A stretch of DNA of 64,000 nt from contig NZ_JACJSE010000027.1 of NCBI RefSeq assembly GCF_014698045.1, forward strand, positions 1-64,000, read 5' to 3'. Positions 44,204 through 52,830 of this stretch are shown here, piece after piece. How positions within the stretch are numbered: position 1 is the first letter of the stretch; each line of letters starts with the position of its first letter. Made by a program: the position numbers and the translations under genes. The notes beneath the pieces were generated by a model. That model did not search any database, was not told where the DNA came from, and saw only the letters and a list, made by a program, of their open reading frames with translations. The stretch is from Aulosira sp. FACHB-615 (GTDB lineage: Bacteria; Cyanobacteriota; Cyanobacteriia; Cyanobacteriales; Nostocaceae).

Positions 44204-46900
44204 ATGCCAGGAAATGAGTGGGAAAAAATACGTCACCTTTTGGTTGTCCAAGACTTACAAGGACAAAGAACCATCCCACTACAAGAAACTACTTATTCCA
44301 TTGGTCGAGATTCCAGAAATGCGATTGTGTTGCGATCTCGTTCCGTATCTAGACAACATGCCATTTTACTGCGTGTGACTCTTCCCGAAACTGACCAATA
44401 TGGGTTTCGGATTATTGATGGCAACTTTAAAGGTAAGTCTAGTACTAACGGGTTATACGTCAATGGAATGAAATGCGTTTCCCATAATCTTCAGCATGGT
44501 GATGTGATTGCGTTTGGGAATAATCAAGTCCAAGCTAAATACTATGCAGTTTCGCATATTTCGGAAAAAGCTTTTTCCGAAAGTGTTGATATTGAAAACA
44601 TCTCAGATTTTCTCTTAGAGCAGGCTCATGCGGCCAATCCTTTTCCCACCTTAGCGGTTGACCCTAATTTTGAAGCGGCCAGTGAAACTGCCCTAGCACG
44701 CCTAGCATCGTTCCCAGAACTCATTCCTAACCCAATTATTGAGATGGATTTGGGGGGAACAATTACCTATCTCAATCCAGCTGCATCGGCAAAATTTCCC
44801 AAGATTCGAGAAATTGGTAACAAGCATCCTGTACTGACAGGGTTACTCCATGCCTTGGAAGATCACCAGATCAATTCCTTTTCCCGTGAGATCACGGTTG
44901 ATCAGGAAGTGTTTGAACAAGTTATTCACTACTTACCAGAAAGTGACTTAATTAGAACTTTTATAGTTAGGGATATTACAGAGCAGAAGCAAGCAGAAGC
45001 AGAATTGCGGCAACGCGATCGCCTATTGCAAGCAGTAGCCGAAGCTGCTAACTATTTGCTAGTGGAAATGAATTACGAAACTGGCATAGACAAAGCTTTG
45101 GCTGTACTAGGAGAAGCAGCTAAGGCTGATCGCGCTTATTTATTTAAAAACCATCGCCATTCAGATACAGGCGAAATGGCCCTGAGCTTGCAATTTTTCT
45201 GGACAAGAACAAATTTAACCGCATCTCGTTTTCACTGGCAAAATCAACTTTATCAATCTTCAGAATTAGCGCGTTGGTATGGCACACTCTCGTGCGGAAA
45301 ATCGATTAGTGGCAATATCAGGGAATTTCCGGTAGCAGAACAAAAGCTATTAGCAAAAGATGGAATTCAATCTTTGCTTTTAGTTCCCTTACGGCTAGAA
45401 GATGAGTTTTGGGGTTGTATTGGTTTAGCCGACTGTACTTCTGAGCGTACTTGGTCAAGGCATGAAGAATCAACACTATTGACAATGGCGGCTAGTATTA
45501 GCGGTGCTTGGCAGCGTCAAAAAGTAGAAGAAAAAATCCGCTACCAAGCACTGCACGATATGCTGACGGGCTTACCCAATCGGTTCTTGTTTAATGAAAT
45601 CTTGGCTAAAGCTATACCCAACGCCACACGCAACCGTGAAAGTTTAGCTGTGATGTTTCTGGATTTAGATCGCTTCAAAGTAATTAATGATACGTTAGGG
45701 CATACCATTGGTGACAGATTACTACAAATGGTGGCACAAAGACTCAAAGAATCTCTCAGAGAAGGAGATACCGTTGCTCGTTGGGGAGGAGACGAATTTA
45801 CAATTTTGTTGCCCCATATTAAATATCTTGATGAAGTAGCTCAAGTAGCCCAAAGAATCCTGCAATCCTTAGAAAAGATTTTCTGTCTTGATGGCCATGA
45901 ACTGTACATCAGTGCGAGTATTGGTATTTCTGTTTTTGATGACCACAGTCATGATGTTGAAACCTTAATTCAACATGCAGATACGGCGCTGTATTATGCC
46001 AAAGATGAAGGCAGAAATAATTATCAGTTTTATACCACTACCCTCAGTGGCAAAACTCCAGAACTGCTTAACTTAGAAAAAAGCTTGCGCTATGCCGTAG
46101 AAAGAAACGAATTGACGGTGTATTATCAGCCCCGTGTCAATATTGTGACTGGCAAAATCACTGGGATGGAAGCTTTGGTGCGCTGGCAAAACCCAGATAT
46201 GGGACTAGTAGCGCCGAATATATTTATTCCGTTAGCTGAGGAAAGTGGATTAATTATTCCGATTGGTGCATGGGTATTACGCACAGCTTGTATCCAAAAT
46301 AAAGCTTGGCAAGCAGCAGGATTGCCGCCTTTGACAGTGGCTGTCAATCTATCACCTAAACAGTTTCGCCAAGCTACCCTAGTAGAGGATGTAGCGAACA
46401 TTCTAGCGGAGACAGGATTAGAGCCACATTTTCTAGAGTTGGAAATTACCGAATCAACAGCGATCGCTGATTTAGAATTTACCAGAAATGTTTTACAAAA
46501 GTTAGAACAAATGGGGGTTCACCTTTCCATTGATGACTTTGGTACCGGACACTCTTCGCTTTCACGGCTACAACTTCTACCACTACACAACCTGAAAATT
46601 GATCGCTCCTTTATTCAAGAGTTAACCACAGATGTGCGAGTAGCTCATATTGTGAAAGCAATTGTCACTTTAGGACGTAATTTAGGTTTAAGACTCACGG
46701 CTGAAGGTGTAGAAAAGCAAGAAGAACTAGATTTCTTAAAATCTATTAATTGTGAGGATGTCCAAGGTTATTTTTTCTATAAACCAATGCCATCAGAAAA
46801 AGCAACAGAAGTTCTGCAAAACAGACATTTTTCTGAACTAGAGGAGAAAAATGGCACAGGGTATAAGCACGTAAAATCTGAGGTTGAGAGAATGGTGTAG
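44204..46900 (+). CDS. FHA-PAS-GAF-GGDEF-EAL cyclic-di-GMP enzyme
   Basis: An 898-residue soluble protein. Domains: FHA (about 20-115, GRDSRNAIVLRSRSVSRQHA), PAS-like (about 165-260), GAF (about 275-440), GGDEF diguanylate cyclase (about 455-610, intact G528-G-D-E-F532) and EAL phosphodiesterase (about 630-885, EALVRW, ESTAIAD, IDDFGTGHSSL, AEGVEKQEEL). An FHA domain should bind phosphothreonine proteins, so a Ser/Thr kinase may steer it; a kinase gene lies 8 kb away but a link is unproven. Both catalytic domains look intact, so net activity cannot be predicted. Confidence 0.95.
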   Translation: MPGNEWEKIRHLLVVQDLQGQRTIPLQETTYSIGRDSRNAIVLRSRSVSRQHAILLRVTLPETDQYGFRIIDGNFKGKSSTNGLYVNGMKCVSHNLQHGDVIAFGNNQVQAKYYAVSHISEKAFSESVDIENISDFLLEQAHAANPFPTLAVDPNFEAASETALARLASFPELIPNPIIEMDLGGTITYLNPAASAKFPKIREIGNKHPVLTGLLHALEDHQINSFSREITVDQEVFEQVIHYLPESDLIRTFIVRDITEQKQAEAELRQRDRLLQAVAEAANYLLVEMNYETGIDKALAVLGEAAKADRAYLFKNHRHSDTGEMALSLQFFWTRTNLTASRFHWQNQLYQSSELARWYGTLSCGKSISGNIREFPVAEQKLLAKDGIQSLLLVPLRLEDEFWGCIGLADCTSERTWSRHEESTLLTMAASISGAWQRQKVEEKIRYQALHDMLTGLPNRFLFNEILAKAIPNATRNRESLAVMFLDLDRFKVINDTLGHTIGDRLLQMVAQRLKESLREGDTVARWGGDEFTILLPHIKYLDEVAQVAQRILQSLEKIFCLDGHELYISASIGISVFDDHSHDVETLIQHADTALYYAKDEGRNNYQFYTTTLSGKTPELLNLEKSLRYAVERNELTVYYQPRVNIVTGKITGMEALVRWQNPDMGLVAPNIFIPLAEESGLIIPIGAWVLRTACIQNKAWQAAGLPPLTVAVNLSPKQFRQATLVEDVANILAETGLEPHFLELEITESTAIADLEFTRNVLQKLEQMGVHLSIDDFGTGHSSLSRLQLLPLHNLKIDRSFIQELTTDVRVAHIVKAIVTLGRNLGLRLTAEGVEKQEELDFLKSINCEDVQGYFFYKPMPSEKATEVLQNRHFSELEEKNGTGYKHVKSEVERMV

Positions 46901-47078
46901 GCTTGGAAAAGCCTGAAAATCCTACCCTGACACCTGGACTCAACGATCATCTTTGTACATCAGTCCTGATAAATTAAGCATAAACCCTGAGATGATTTTG
47001 GCCAGAATCGCTATCTAGTGGGTAAATTGGGTATATATCCAGAAAATTTTTCTGTTTCAACCTAACCCACATATCGGA

Positions 47079-47561
47079 ATGAGAGAACATTATCGAGATT
47101 TCTTAATTCGTAACTGGGAAAAGGGCGATCGCTCCAGGGCGGCCGCAGTCATCAGTTATGTATTATCAGAATACGGGTTGGGTTGGGAACCCAACGGTGC
47201 TGACCAAGATGTATTACAAGTTGAGGAATATTACTTAGCTACTGGCGGTGAGTTTTGGGTAGTGGAACACCAAAGCCAAATAGTCGGTACTGGGGCATAT
47301 TACCCCATAAATCGCGGGGAAAAAGCTGTGGAAATTCGCAAAATGTATCTTTTACCAAGTGTCCGGGGTATTGGCTTGGGGAAATATTTGTTACAACAAC
47401 TAGAAGCAGCGATCGCTAATCGTGGTTTCCAGCAAATTTGGATTGAAACAGCCAGCATATTAGTAGAAGCCGTGAAGTTATACGAAAGTAATGGTTATCA
47501 ACCAGCGACGGGTGTGGAAACTGCACGATGCGATCGCGTGTATGTGAAATATCTAGACTAA
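47079..47561 (+). CDS. GNAT-family N-acetyltransferase
   Basis: A 160-residue GNAT enzyme. The acetyl-CoA binding motif A is visible as KMYLLPSVRGIGLGKYLLQQLEAA (Q/RxxGxG/A form), with beta-4 before it and IWIETASILVEAVKLYESNGYQPA at the end. The substrate is unknown. The following comF gene starts 5 bp after its stop, so the two form an operon. Confidence 0.9.
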   Translation: MREHYRDFLIRNWEKGDRSRAAAVISYVLSEYGLGWEPNGADQDVLQVEEYYLATGGEFWVVEHQSQIVGTGAYYPINRGEKAVEIRKMYLLPSVRGIGLGKYLLQQLEAAIANRGFQQIWIETASILVEAVKLYESNGYQPATGVETARCDRVYVKYLD

Positions 47562-47566
47562 TTTCT

Positions 47567-48256
47567 ATGCCCAGTTGGCAGAATCATTTCCAAGGTTTCC
47601 TGAACCTGTTTTTACAGTCCCATTGTCCTTTGTGTCAGCGAAGTACATCGGAGACTTTGTGTGTATACTGTGCCAGACAATTACACAACTGCGGTCAAAA
47701 ACATCCTAGTGCATCATGGCAAGGTGAAATACCGATATTTGGGTGGGGTGTGTATGGTGGTAGCCTCAAAAGAGCGATCGCCGTGATGAAATATGAAAAC
47801 CAACCGAATATTGCCCGTATCTTGGGTACATACTTGGGTGAAGCATGGTTATTAAACTCTCCTCAGCCTCATACCCAACCAGTAGTTGTACCCATACCGA
47901 TGCACCCAGACAAGCAAAAGCAACGTGGTTATAATCAAGCTGCCTTAATTGCCGAAAGCTTCTGTCAGACAACTAAGTTAAAATTAAATCTAAATGTTTT
48001 AGAAAGGGTGCGAGAAACTCAAGCGCAGTTTGGTTTATCAGCTTCTGAACGGGAAAAAAACTTAGCTGAAGCTTTTGCTGTCGGTAAAGAATTTCGCCGT
48101 CAATGCCCCAGTATGCCAGTATTGTTAATCGATGACATTTACACTACTGGTGCAACCACCAAATCTGCCGTACAAACACTTCGCCAGTCGGGAATTACAG
48201 TGTTGGGGTTAGCCGCAGTTGCGATCGCCATCAAAGACCAACATACTAATTCATAG
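47567..48256 (+). CDS. ComF-family phosphoribosyltransferase-like protein
   Basis: About 229 residues from ATG 47567 (frame opens at 47528). An N-terminal four-Cys zinc module (CPLC about 16 residues before CVYC) is followed by a PRTase-like fold with the PRPP loop VLLIDDIYTTGATTKSA near residue 190. ComF proteins are required for natural transformation in several bacteria. The gene follows the GNAT gene within 5 bp. Confidence 0.92.
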   Translation: MPSWQNHFQGFLNLFLQSHCPLCQRSTSETLCVYCARQLHNCGQKHPSASWQGEIPIFGWGVYGGSLKRAIAVMKYENQPNIARILGTYLGEAWLLNSPQPHTQPVVVPIPMHPDKQKQRGYNQAALIAESFCQTTKLKLNLNVLERVRETQAQFGLSASEREKNLAEAFAVGKEFRRQCPSMPVLLIDDIYTTGATTKSAVQTLRQSGITVLGLAAVAIAIKDQHTNS

Positions 48257-48301
48257 GCGAGTCATATCTGACAAATCTATAATTAAGCGAATACCTTGTG
48301 T

Positions 48302-48778
48302 ATGGCAACACAGCCTGAAATTATGAGTAAAGCTTTTGCAGCAGGTTTCAAAAGATTCATCACTGTTCCTACTATTTTTCTGACAATTAGTATCAGTACA
48401 ACAGCAGCATTCGCCCAAAGCAAGTTGTACAGTCCAATTCCGTTAACTAATTTGACAGAACTTTCCGATACACTCTCGGAAAAAGATATACCCACAGGAC
48501 AGGGTGGGTTTGCCCGTGACTATACAGTTAAATTGAATAAAGGTGATAACCTGGCAGTTGATTTATCTTCCGAAAACTTTGACTGCATTATTACGCTGTT
48601 AGCCCCAGATGGTTCAACGGTGGCAGAAAATGATGACGGCCCCGATGGTACAAGTAACTCCCTATTATTTACCCGCATCAACGAAACAGGAATATATATT
48701 ATCCGCGTTCGGTCTTTTGGGGAAACTGGAGTGGGTAACTTTAAACTGAAGGTAACAAAACTGCAACCGATTAAGTAA
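48302..48778 (+). CDS. Secreted PPC-domain-like protein
   Basis: About 158 residues with a signal peptide (FLTISISTTAAFA). ATG 48323 is an alternative start that gives a shorter n-region. The mature part is a single beta-sandwich of the bacterial pre-peptidase C-terminal (PPC) type: RDYTVKLNKGDNLAVDLSSENFDCIITLLAPDGSTVAENDDGPDGTSNSLL, NETGIYIIRVRSFGETGVGNFKLKV. PPC domains are usually appended to secreted proteases; here it stands alone. The function is unknown. Confidence 0.8.
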   Translation: MATQPEIMSKAFAAGFKRFITVPTIFLTISISTTAAFAQSKLYSPIPLTNLTELSDTLSEKDIPTGQGGFARDYTVKLNKGDNLAVDLSSENFDCIITLLAPDGSTVAENDDGPDGTSNSLLFTRINETGIYIIRVRSFGETGVGNFKLKVTKLQPIK

Positions 48779-49092
48779 ATTGCTGAGTGCGTTGCTTTGG
48801 TTCCCAAAGTTGTAGCAACTGGCGTTGCTGAGTTGAAAGTGCTGAGTAGTTATCCCGCTTTTGTTACCTTGGGCAGAGAATCATCTGAAACTCTTAGTTT
48901 TACGTTTATTCTCAACAAGGGTATTTAAATGATAAAGTGGGCTGGCGATCGCTCTATGCCAGTTGCGTAAGTCCTGGATAAGTTATTGTGTTTTCTAGGA
49001 ATTTAGATGTGTTGTAGCTTAATTATTTTGCCTGAATCAGATTATGCCAATGCCTGTTAACCTCATACTGGAAGTTCACAGGTTAAAAATTT
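48779..49092. other. Intergenic region with solitary repeat end
   Basis: No gene. Contains one isolated TGCGTAAGTCCT (48964-48975), the terminal repeat of the AGGACTTACGCA family without any recognisable partner. Confidence 0.6.
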
Positions 49093-49953
49093 ATGTATAT
49101 GGCATCGCCTGAAAATCAAGCTCTACCTAAACAAGACATTAAGTTACTAGTTTTAGATATCGATGGTACGATCGCTGGCAAATCTAATTCTTTAAGCAAA
49201 CCAGTCAAGCAAGCGATCTCAGCAGCCCAAGCCAAAGGCATTCATGTTGCAATTGCTACTGGAAGAATGTATCGTTCTGCGTTACGCTTTCATCAAGAAA
49301 TTCGCTCTAACCTGCCATTAGCAGCTTATCAGGGAGCCTGGATTCAAGACCCAACTAACCAAAAAATCCACTATCACTTACCTGTAGCCAGAGAAATTGC
49401 ATACCAACTACTAGACTATTTTGAAGAACCCCAGTGGCGATCGCTTCTCTCTATTCACTTTTACATTAATGATCAACTGTATGTCCGGGAGTTAACTAGA
49501 GAAACTAAAATTTACGCACAACGTTCAGGAATTACCCCCATTGCTGTAGGTGATTTACGCAACATTTTAATTGAATATGAACCGACAAAAATTTTAGCTT
49601 TGTGTGATGACACAGAAGCAATTAGCCAATTATTAGGGAATTTGCGTCGCCAATATACGCCCGCAGAACTTTATCTCACAACTTCTGTTGCTACTTTTTT
49701 TGAAGCCACAAATCCTGCTGTTAATAAAGGTGCGGCTGTACGTTATTTCGCTGAAGAACTTCTCGGTTTAGAAAGGAATAACGTGATGGCTATTGGTGAT
49801 AACTTTAATGATGTAGAAATGTTGGAATACGCTGGTATTGGTGTAGCGATGGGTGATGCACCCACAGAAGTACAAGCGATTGCTCAATGGATAGCCCCCA
49901 GTGTCGAAAAAGATGGAGTTGCGATCGCTATCCAAAAATTTTTACTTTCTTAA
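49093..49953 (+). CDS. Cof-type HAD phosphatase (HAD-IIB)
   Basis: A 286-residue HAD hydrolase with a C2B cap. Motif I is LVLDIDGTI (catalytic DxD), motif II IATGRM, motif III K in NPAVNKG, and motif IV GDNFNDVEML. These act on phosphorylated sugars or cofactors; the specific substrate is unknown. ATG 49093 or 49099. A candidate small RNA follows downstream. Confidence 0.93.
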   Translation: MYMASPENQALPKQDIKLLVLDIDGTIAGKSNSLSKPVKQAISAAQAKGIHVAIATGRMYRSALRFHQEIRSNLPLAAYQGAWIQDPTNQKIHYHLPVAREIAYQLLDYFEEPQWRSLLSIHFYINDQLYVRELTRETKIYAQRSGITPIAVGDLRNILIEYEPTKILALCDDTEAISQLLGNLRRQYTPAELYLTTSVATFFEATNPAVNKGAAVRYFAEELLGLERNNVMAIGDNFNDVEMLEYAGIGVAMGDAPTEVQAIAQWIAPSVEKDGVAIAIQKFLLS

Positions 49954-49974
49954 AACAAACTGTTTAAACTTTTT

Positions 49975-50095
49975 TACATTATGAAATCAGAAAGAGCGCC
50001 GACGACTGGCCGTGTTTCGTCTCGGCGCTCTTGCTGGTTCGCTCCTCACACAACTGCAAGTATAGTCGAACTACTTTTATGAGTCAATAGCTATG
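49975..50095 (+). ncRNA. Candidate small RNA, Yfr1-like
   Basis: A -10-like TACATT (49975-49980) precedes an 11-bp stem, AAGAGCGCCGA (49992-50002) with TCGGCGCTCTT (50022-50032). An unpaired stretch follows with CTCCTCACAC (50041-50050), which matches 10 of 11 bases of the cyanobacterial Yfr1 motif (ACUCCUCACAC). A short 3' stem (AAGT...ACTT) with a T-run ends at about 50078. This order (stem, motif, terminator-like stem) is that of Yfr1. The first base of the motif differs and the first stem is long, so identity is not certain. Confidence 0.5.
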
Positions 50096-50135
50096 ATAAA
50101 AACCGTTATATTTTCCTCAGAAACAATACTGATGT

Positions 50136-51014
50136 TCATAACTCCCACACAGCAGAAACTCCTAGTTTTTCTACTAGTAAATATCTCAGCAAATGTTGGG
50201 TCACTATAACCAAACCCAAGCGAGATTGAGCCAATTCTGGTGAATTAATTTTTACATCGCCCCAAATGCGACACTGACACCAAAATTTTTCCCAAGCCTG
50301 GCTCAACTTCCAAGCGGTTTTTTGCCAATGAATTGCATCACCAATCTCAGAACATACCAATTCGTCCACCACCTCCACTAACTGAGCCAGTAAATCCCTC
50401 TCTGTGGAGTGATGCAGCCAAAGTAGGTTGTCATGATTCAACCAAGGTATTGGTTGTTGAGATACTGGTTGCCACAATGTTGTACTTGTATCTGGTAGAG
50501 GTTCCCGCAGTTTAATTAATTTCTCCCGATGACCCAGCAAGATTAATGAGCAACATCTTGAATAAGCGTGTTGAATTGCAAATATATGGGACGGGTTGTA
50601 ATTGTTAAATTTGGGAGTTGTGTTTTCTGTTCCCATCTTTTCTAGTTGTTCTCTACACCCCATAACCCAGTTTTGTAGCCAACTTGCCAAATATGTTGGT
50701 TTCAATTCAAAATAAATCCAACCAGGTGGAACAATTGTAACCATAAAAACGTCGCCACTGGTTGCCAATAATCTAGGGACAAGAGTATTAGCTATCTCCA
50801 TAGCAGTGCAATTATGAGATTTTGCTAACTGCTGTGCCACTCCTGAGATATACAAGATTTTTTTATTATCTCTATCTTTGTATAGATGATTTTTTTTAAA
50901 TTCCTTAATTTGTATTTTTTCAGTCTTAGTAAAATCACTGAGTGTTTCCTGTGACAAACTATTTAATAACTGCTTAATTGATAGCTGATTGCTTGTTATT
51001 AACCAATAATCCAC
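50136..51014 (-). CDS. DALR anticodon-binding-like protein (ArgS C-terminal paralogue)
   Basis: A 292-residue protein lacking a synthetase catalytic core. Residues about 160-292 show the signature of the arginyl-tRNA synthetase C-terminal domain: IFAIQHAYSRCCSLI (compare QYAHARICS) and RLGLVIVTQHLLRYLLVEKLGVSAVWEL. The N-terminal half has no HIGH or KMSKS motif. It may bind tRNA-Arg or have become a stand-alone RNA-binding protein; I know of no assigned function. Confidence 0.75.
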   Translation of the reverse strand: MDYWLITSNQLSIKQLLNSLSQETLSDFTKTEKIQIKEFKKNHLYKDRDNKKILYISGVAQQLAKSHNCTAMEIANTLVPRLLATSGDVFMVTIVPPGWIYFELKPTYLASWLQNWVMGCREQLEKMGTENTTPKFNNYNPSHIFAIQHAYSRCCSLILLGHREKLIKLREPLPDTSTTLWQPVSQQPIPWLNHDNLLWLHHSTERDLLAQLVEVVDELVCSEIGDAIHWQKTAWKLSQAWEKFWCQCRIWGDVKINSPELAQSRLGLVIVTQHLLRYLLVEKLGVSAVWEL

Positions 51015-51145
51015 TTAATCTGATAAGAACAGCTTTTGATTATTTCCCCAACAGTGGGTTGTCATCTTCCTTGAGATATAAGTTTTATCTATATAAAGAA
51101 AAATGAGAAGACCATAAAATTTAATAAATATTCTATGAATAGTAA

Positions 51146-51185
51146 GTAAACTTTACTACCATCATTGTACAGTAAGAAGTATAAC
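51146..51185 (+). promoter_or_regulatory. Possible NtcA-activated promoter of devH
   Basis: GTA-N8-TAC at 51146-51159 matches the NtcA site consensus. A TATAAC -10-like hexamer lies 20 bp further on (51180-51185), close to the spacing of NtcA-activated promoters. It is about 130 bp upstream of the devH start. Confidence 0.45.
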
Positions 51186-51286
51186 AAAAGAGTAGGCGCT
51201 AAATTGCTCTCTACTCTTTGGATGGCTGGCGCTGTTAGGCGTTAAGCCTACCCGTCAACACAAAGACACTCCTTGCACCTTGTTTT

Positions 51287-52045
51287 ATGACGTCTTTGTC
51301 TTCAGCCGAACGCTCTTTGTTACCTATGCAATCTCCATCCTCCTTTTCTGAGGCATCACGCCCCTTTTTGACTTGGCAACGTATTCTTGATTGGGCTCAA
51401 GAACACTATCGTTGCCGCACCTTTAGCAAAGATGAGCGCATTCCAGCTAGACCTGGTTTGCTGTATTTGGTGCAAAGAGGTGCGATCCGTATGGTAGGTA
51501 CCGCTCAAGTGAGTGCTACTGCCAGTCAGTTAACATCTCGACGCATTAACAGAACTCCAGAAGAAGCTTTCTTGGGTTTTGTGGGAGCAGGACAACCATT
51601 TGAAATTGTGGCTCAGTCACCATTCACCCTCCAAGCATACGCCCATGTTGACCAAACTGCGGTGCTGTGGATGTACTGGCATGATTTAGACAACTGGCCT
51701 CACTTCCGGCGCGAGGTTATGGATGCCTTTAGGTATCAGCATCAGCGTAAATTGCTGTGGTTGAGTGCCTTGGGTCAACGGCGCACAATTGACCGCCTCT
51801 TAGGATTCCTCACATTGTTAATTGAGGAATATGGCGAACCCGCAATGAGCGAAACTGATCCCGATGTGATTCGTGGCTATTGTTTGCCTTTTCCCCTTAC
51901 TCATGCCCAAATTGGTAGTGCGATCGGCTCTACTCGTGTAACTGTGACCCGCTTAATGGGCAAATTGCGTCAAAGAGGTTTAATCCTCACTCAAGGAGAT
52001 AATCTCATTTGCTTGCCAGCAGAGTCGATTAATAGAGCAAGCTAA
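51287..52045 (+). CDS. devH: Crp/Fnr-family regulator, DevH type
   Basis: A 252-residue regulator with a cNMP-binding-like beta barrel (about 45-150: FSKDERIPARPGLLYLVQRGAIRMVG) and a C-terminal winged helix HTH_CRP (about 205-240: LTHAQIGSAIGSTRVTVTRLMGKLRQRG). In NtcA the HTH is almost the same, but the sensor domain here is different. Gene order with a downstream LysR, NnrU, thioredoxin and ndhF1 matches the region I recall around Anabaena devH (alr3952). DevH is needed for heterocyst glycolipid layer formation. The identification rests on recalled synteny and the protein type. Confidence 0.8.
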   Translation: MTSLSSAERSLLPMQSPSSFSEASRPFLTWQRILDWAQEHYRCRTFSKDERIPARPGLLYLVQRGAIRMVGTAQVSATASQLTSRRINRTPEEAFLGFVGAGQPFEIVAQSPFTLQAYAHVDQTAVLWMYWHDLDNWPHFRREVMDAFRYQHQRKLLWLSALGQRRTIDRLLGFLTLLIEEYGEPAMSETDPDVIRGYCLPFPLTHAQIGSAIGSTRVTVTRLMGKLRQRGLILTQGDNLICLPAESINRAS

Positions 52046-52145
52046 GACGCTATCCAAGTTCCTGTAACGGCATCTATCAGAACTTGCTCCCGATCTGTCA
52101 TCAGTAAGTTGGCGCAGCAACACCTCCTTACTGTTGTGTTTAACC

Positions 52146-52172
52146 AATCTGTTTGACCACCACAAACAGATT
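52146..52172. other. Hairpin downstream of devH
   Basis: AATCTGTTTG (52146-52155) and CAAACAGATT (52163-52172), a 10-bp perfect stem with 7-nt loop, about 100 bp after the devH stop. No U-run follows on either strand, so it may be an RNA stability element and not a terminator. Confidence 0.55.
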
Positions 52173-52551
52173 GTGCGTAATCGGGTATTTTCTGGATAAA
52201 ACAGCCTGTGTGTGAATGTACAAGATATTCACTAGGGAAAAATCATAGTTCTTGGTAGAGAACTAACTTTTCGGATTTTGTTTGCCTGCTAACAACAGGA
52301 ACTAGGTTGAATAATCAAGATAATGCTTGTTTAAGGCAAAAGTGTAGTAGATTCCAGTCATAAAGATCAGCCAAATTTCAATCAAGTTTGGGTGGTCTGA
52401 AAACAACTCAAAATTAGAGTCGAAAGTATTGATTACCCAAGACTTTTTCAGTGCCATTGTCTGTCTTGTTGTTATCAGTGGTGCAGTGAAAATACGGTTA
52501 ATTAATTCACAGAATTGGAGCCTAACCCTAGGCTCCAATTGTCATTTTTGC

Positions 52552-52815
52552 CTGTAGGGTGAAAGGGTATAGGGGTGTATCTATTCACAACCTCTACACC
52601 CCATACCCTCACACTGACAGGTGTAGGTTTTTTACGTTATGTTCCAAAAATCTTGATTTAGGGTGTATGGGTGTAGGGGTGTGAGGGGGATAGAACTCTG
52701 ATTAAATCGTGATTTTTAGAGTCGCTACTCATCACTTTGTTAAAAACCTACACTTGTGAGATACCCTCACACCCCTTTACCCAATCTCCACAAACAATCT
52801 TTGTGCGTAAGTAAG
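52552..52815. repeat. Composite inverted-repeat region (MITE-like) ahead of phosphate-binding gene
   Basis: A 12-bp outer repeat GTGTAGGTTTTT (52621-52632)/AAAAACCTACAC (52742-52753) encloses a G-rich run, GGGTGTATGGGTGTAGGGG. A separate GGGTGAAAGGGTATAGGGG arm pairs with CCCCATACCCTC at 52559-52610, and TGCGTAAG (52804-52811) is the degenerate right end of the AGGACTTACGCA family. Nested or adjacent copies seem to have inserted here. The 52046-52830 gap has no convincing gene. Confidence 0.6.
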
Positions 52816-52830
52816 CCCTATCAGTCTTGA

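Noticed and set aside
52302..52538. 78-codon minus ORF
   Set aside because: In a repeat-rich gap, no motif and no ribosome binding site; likely fortuitous.
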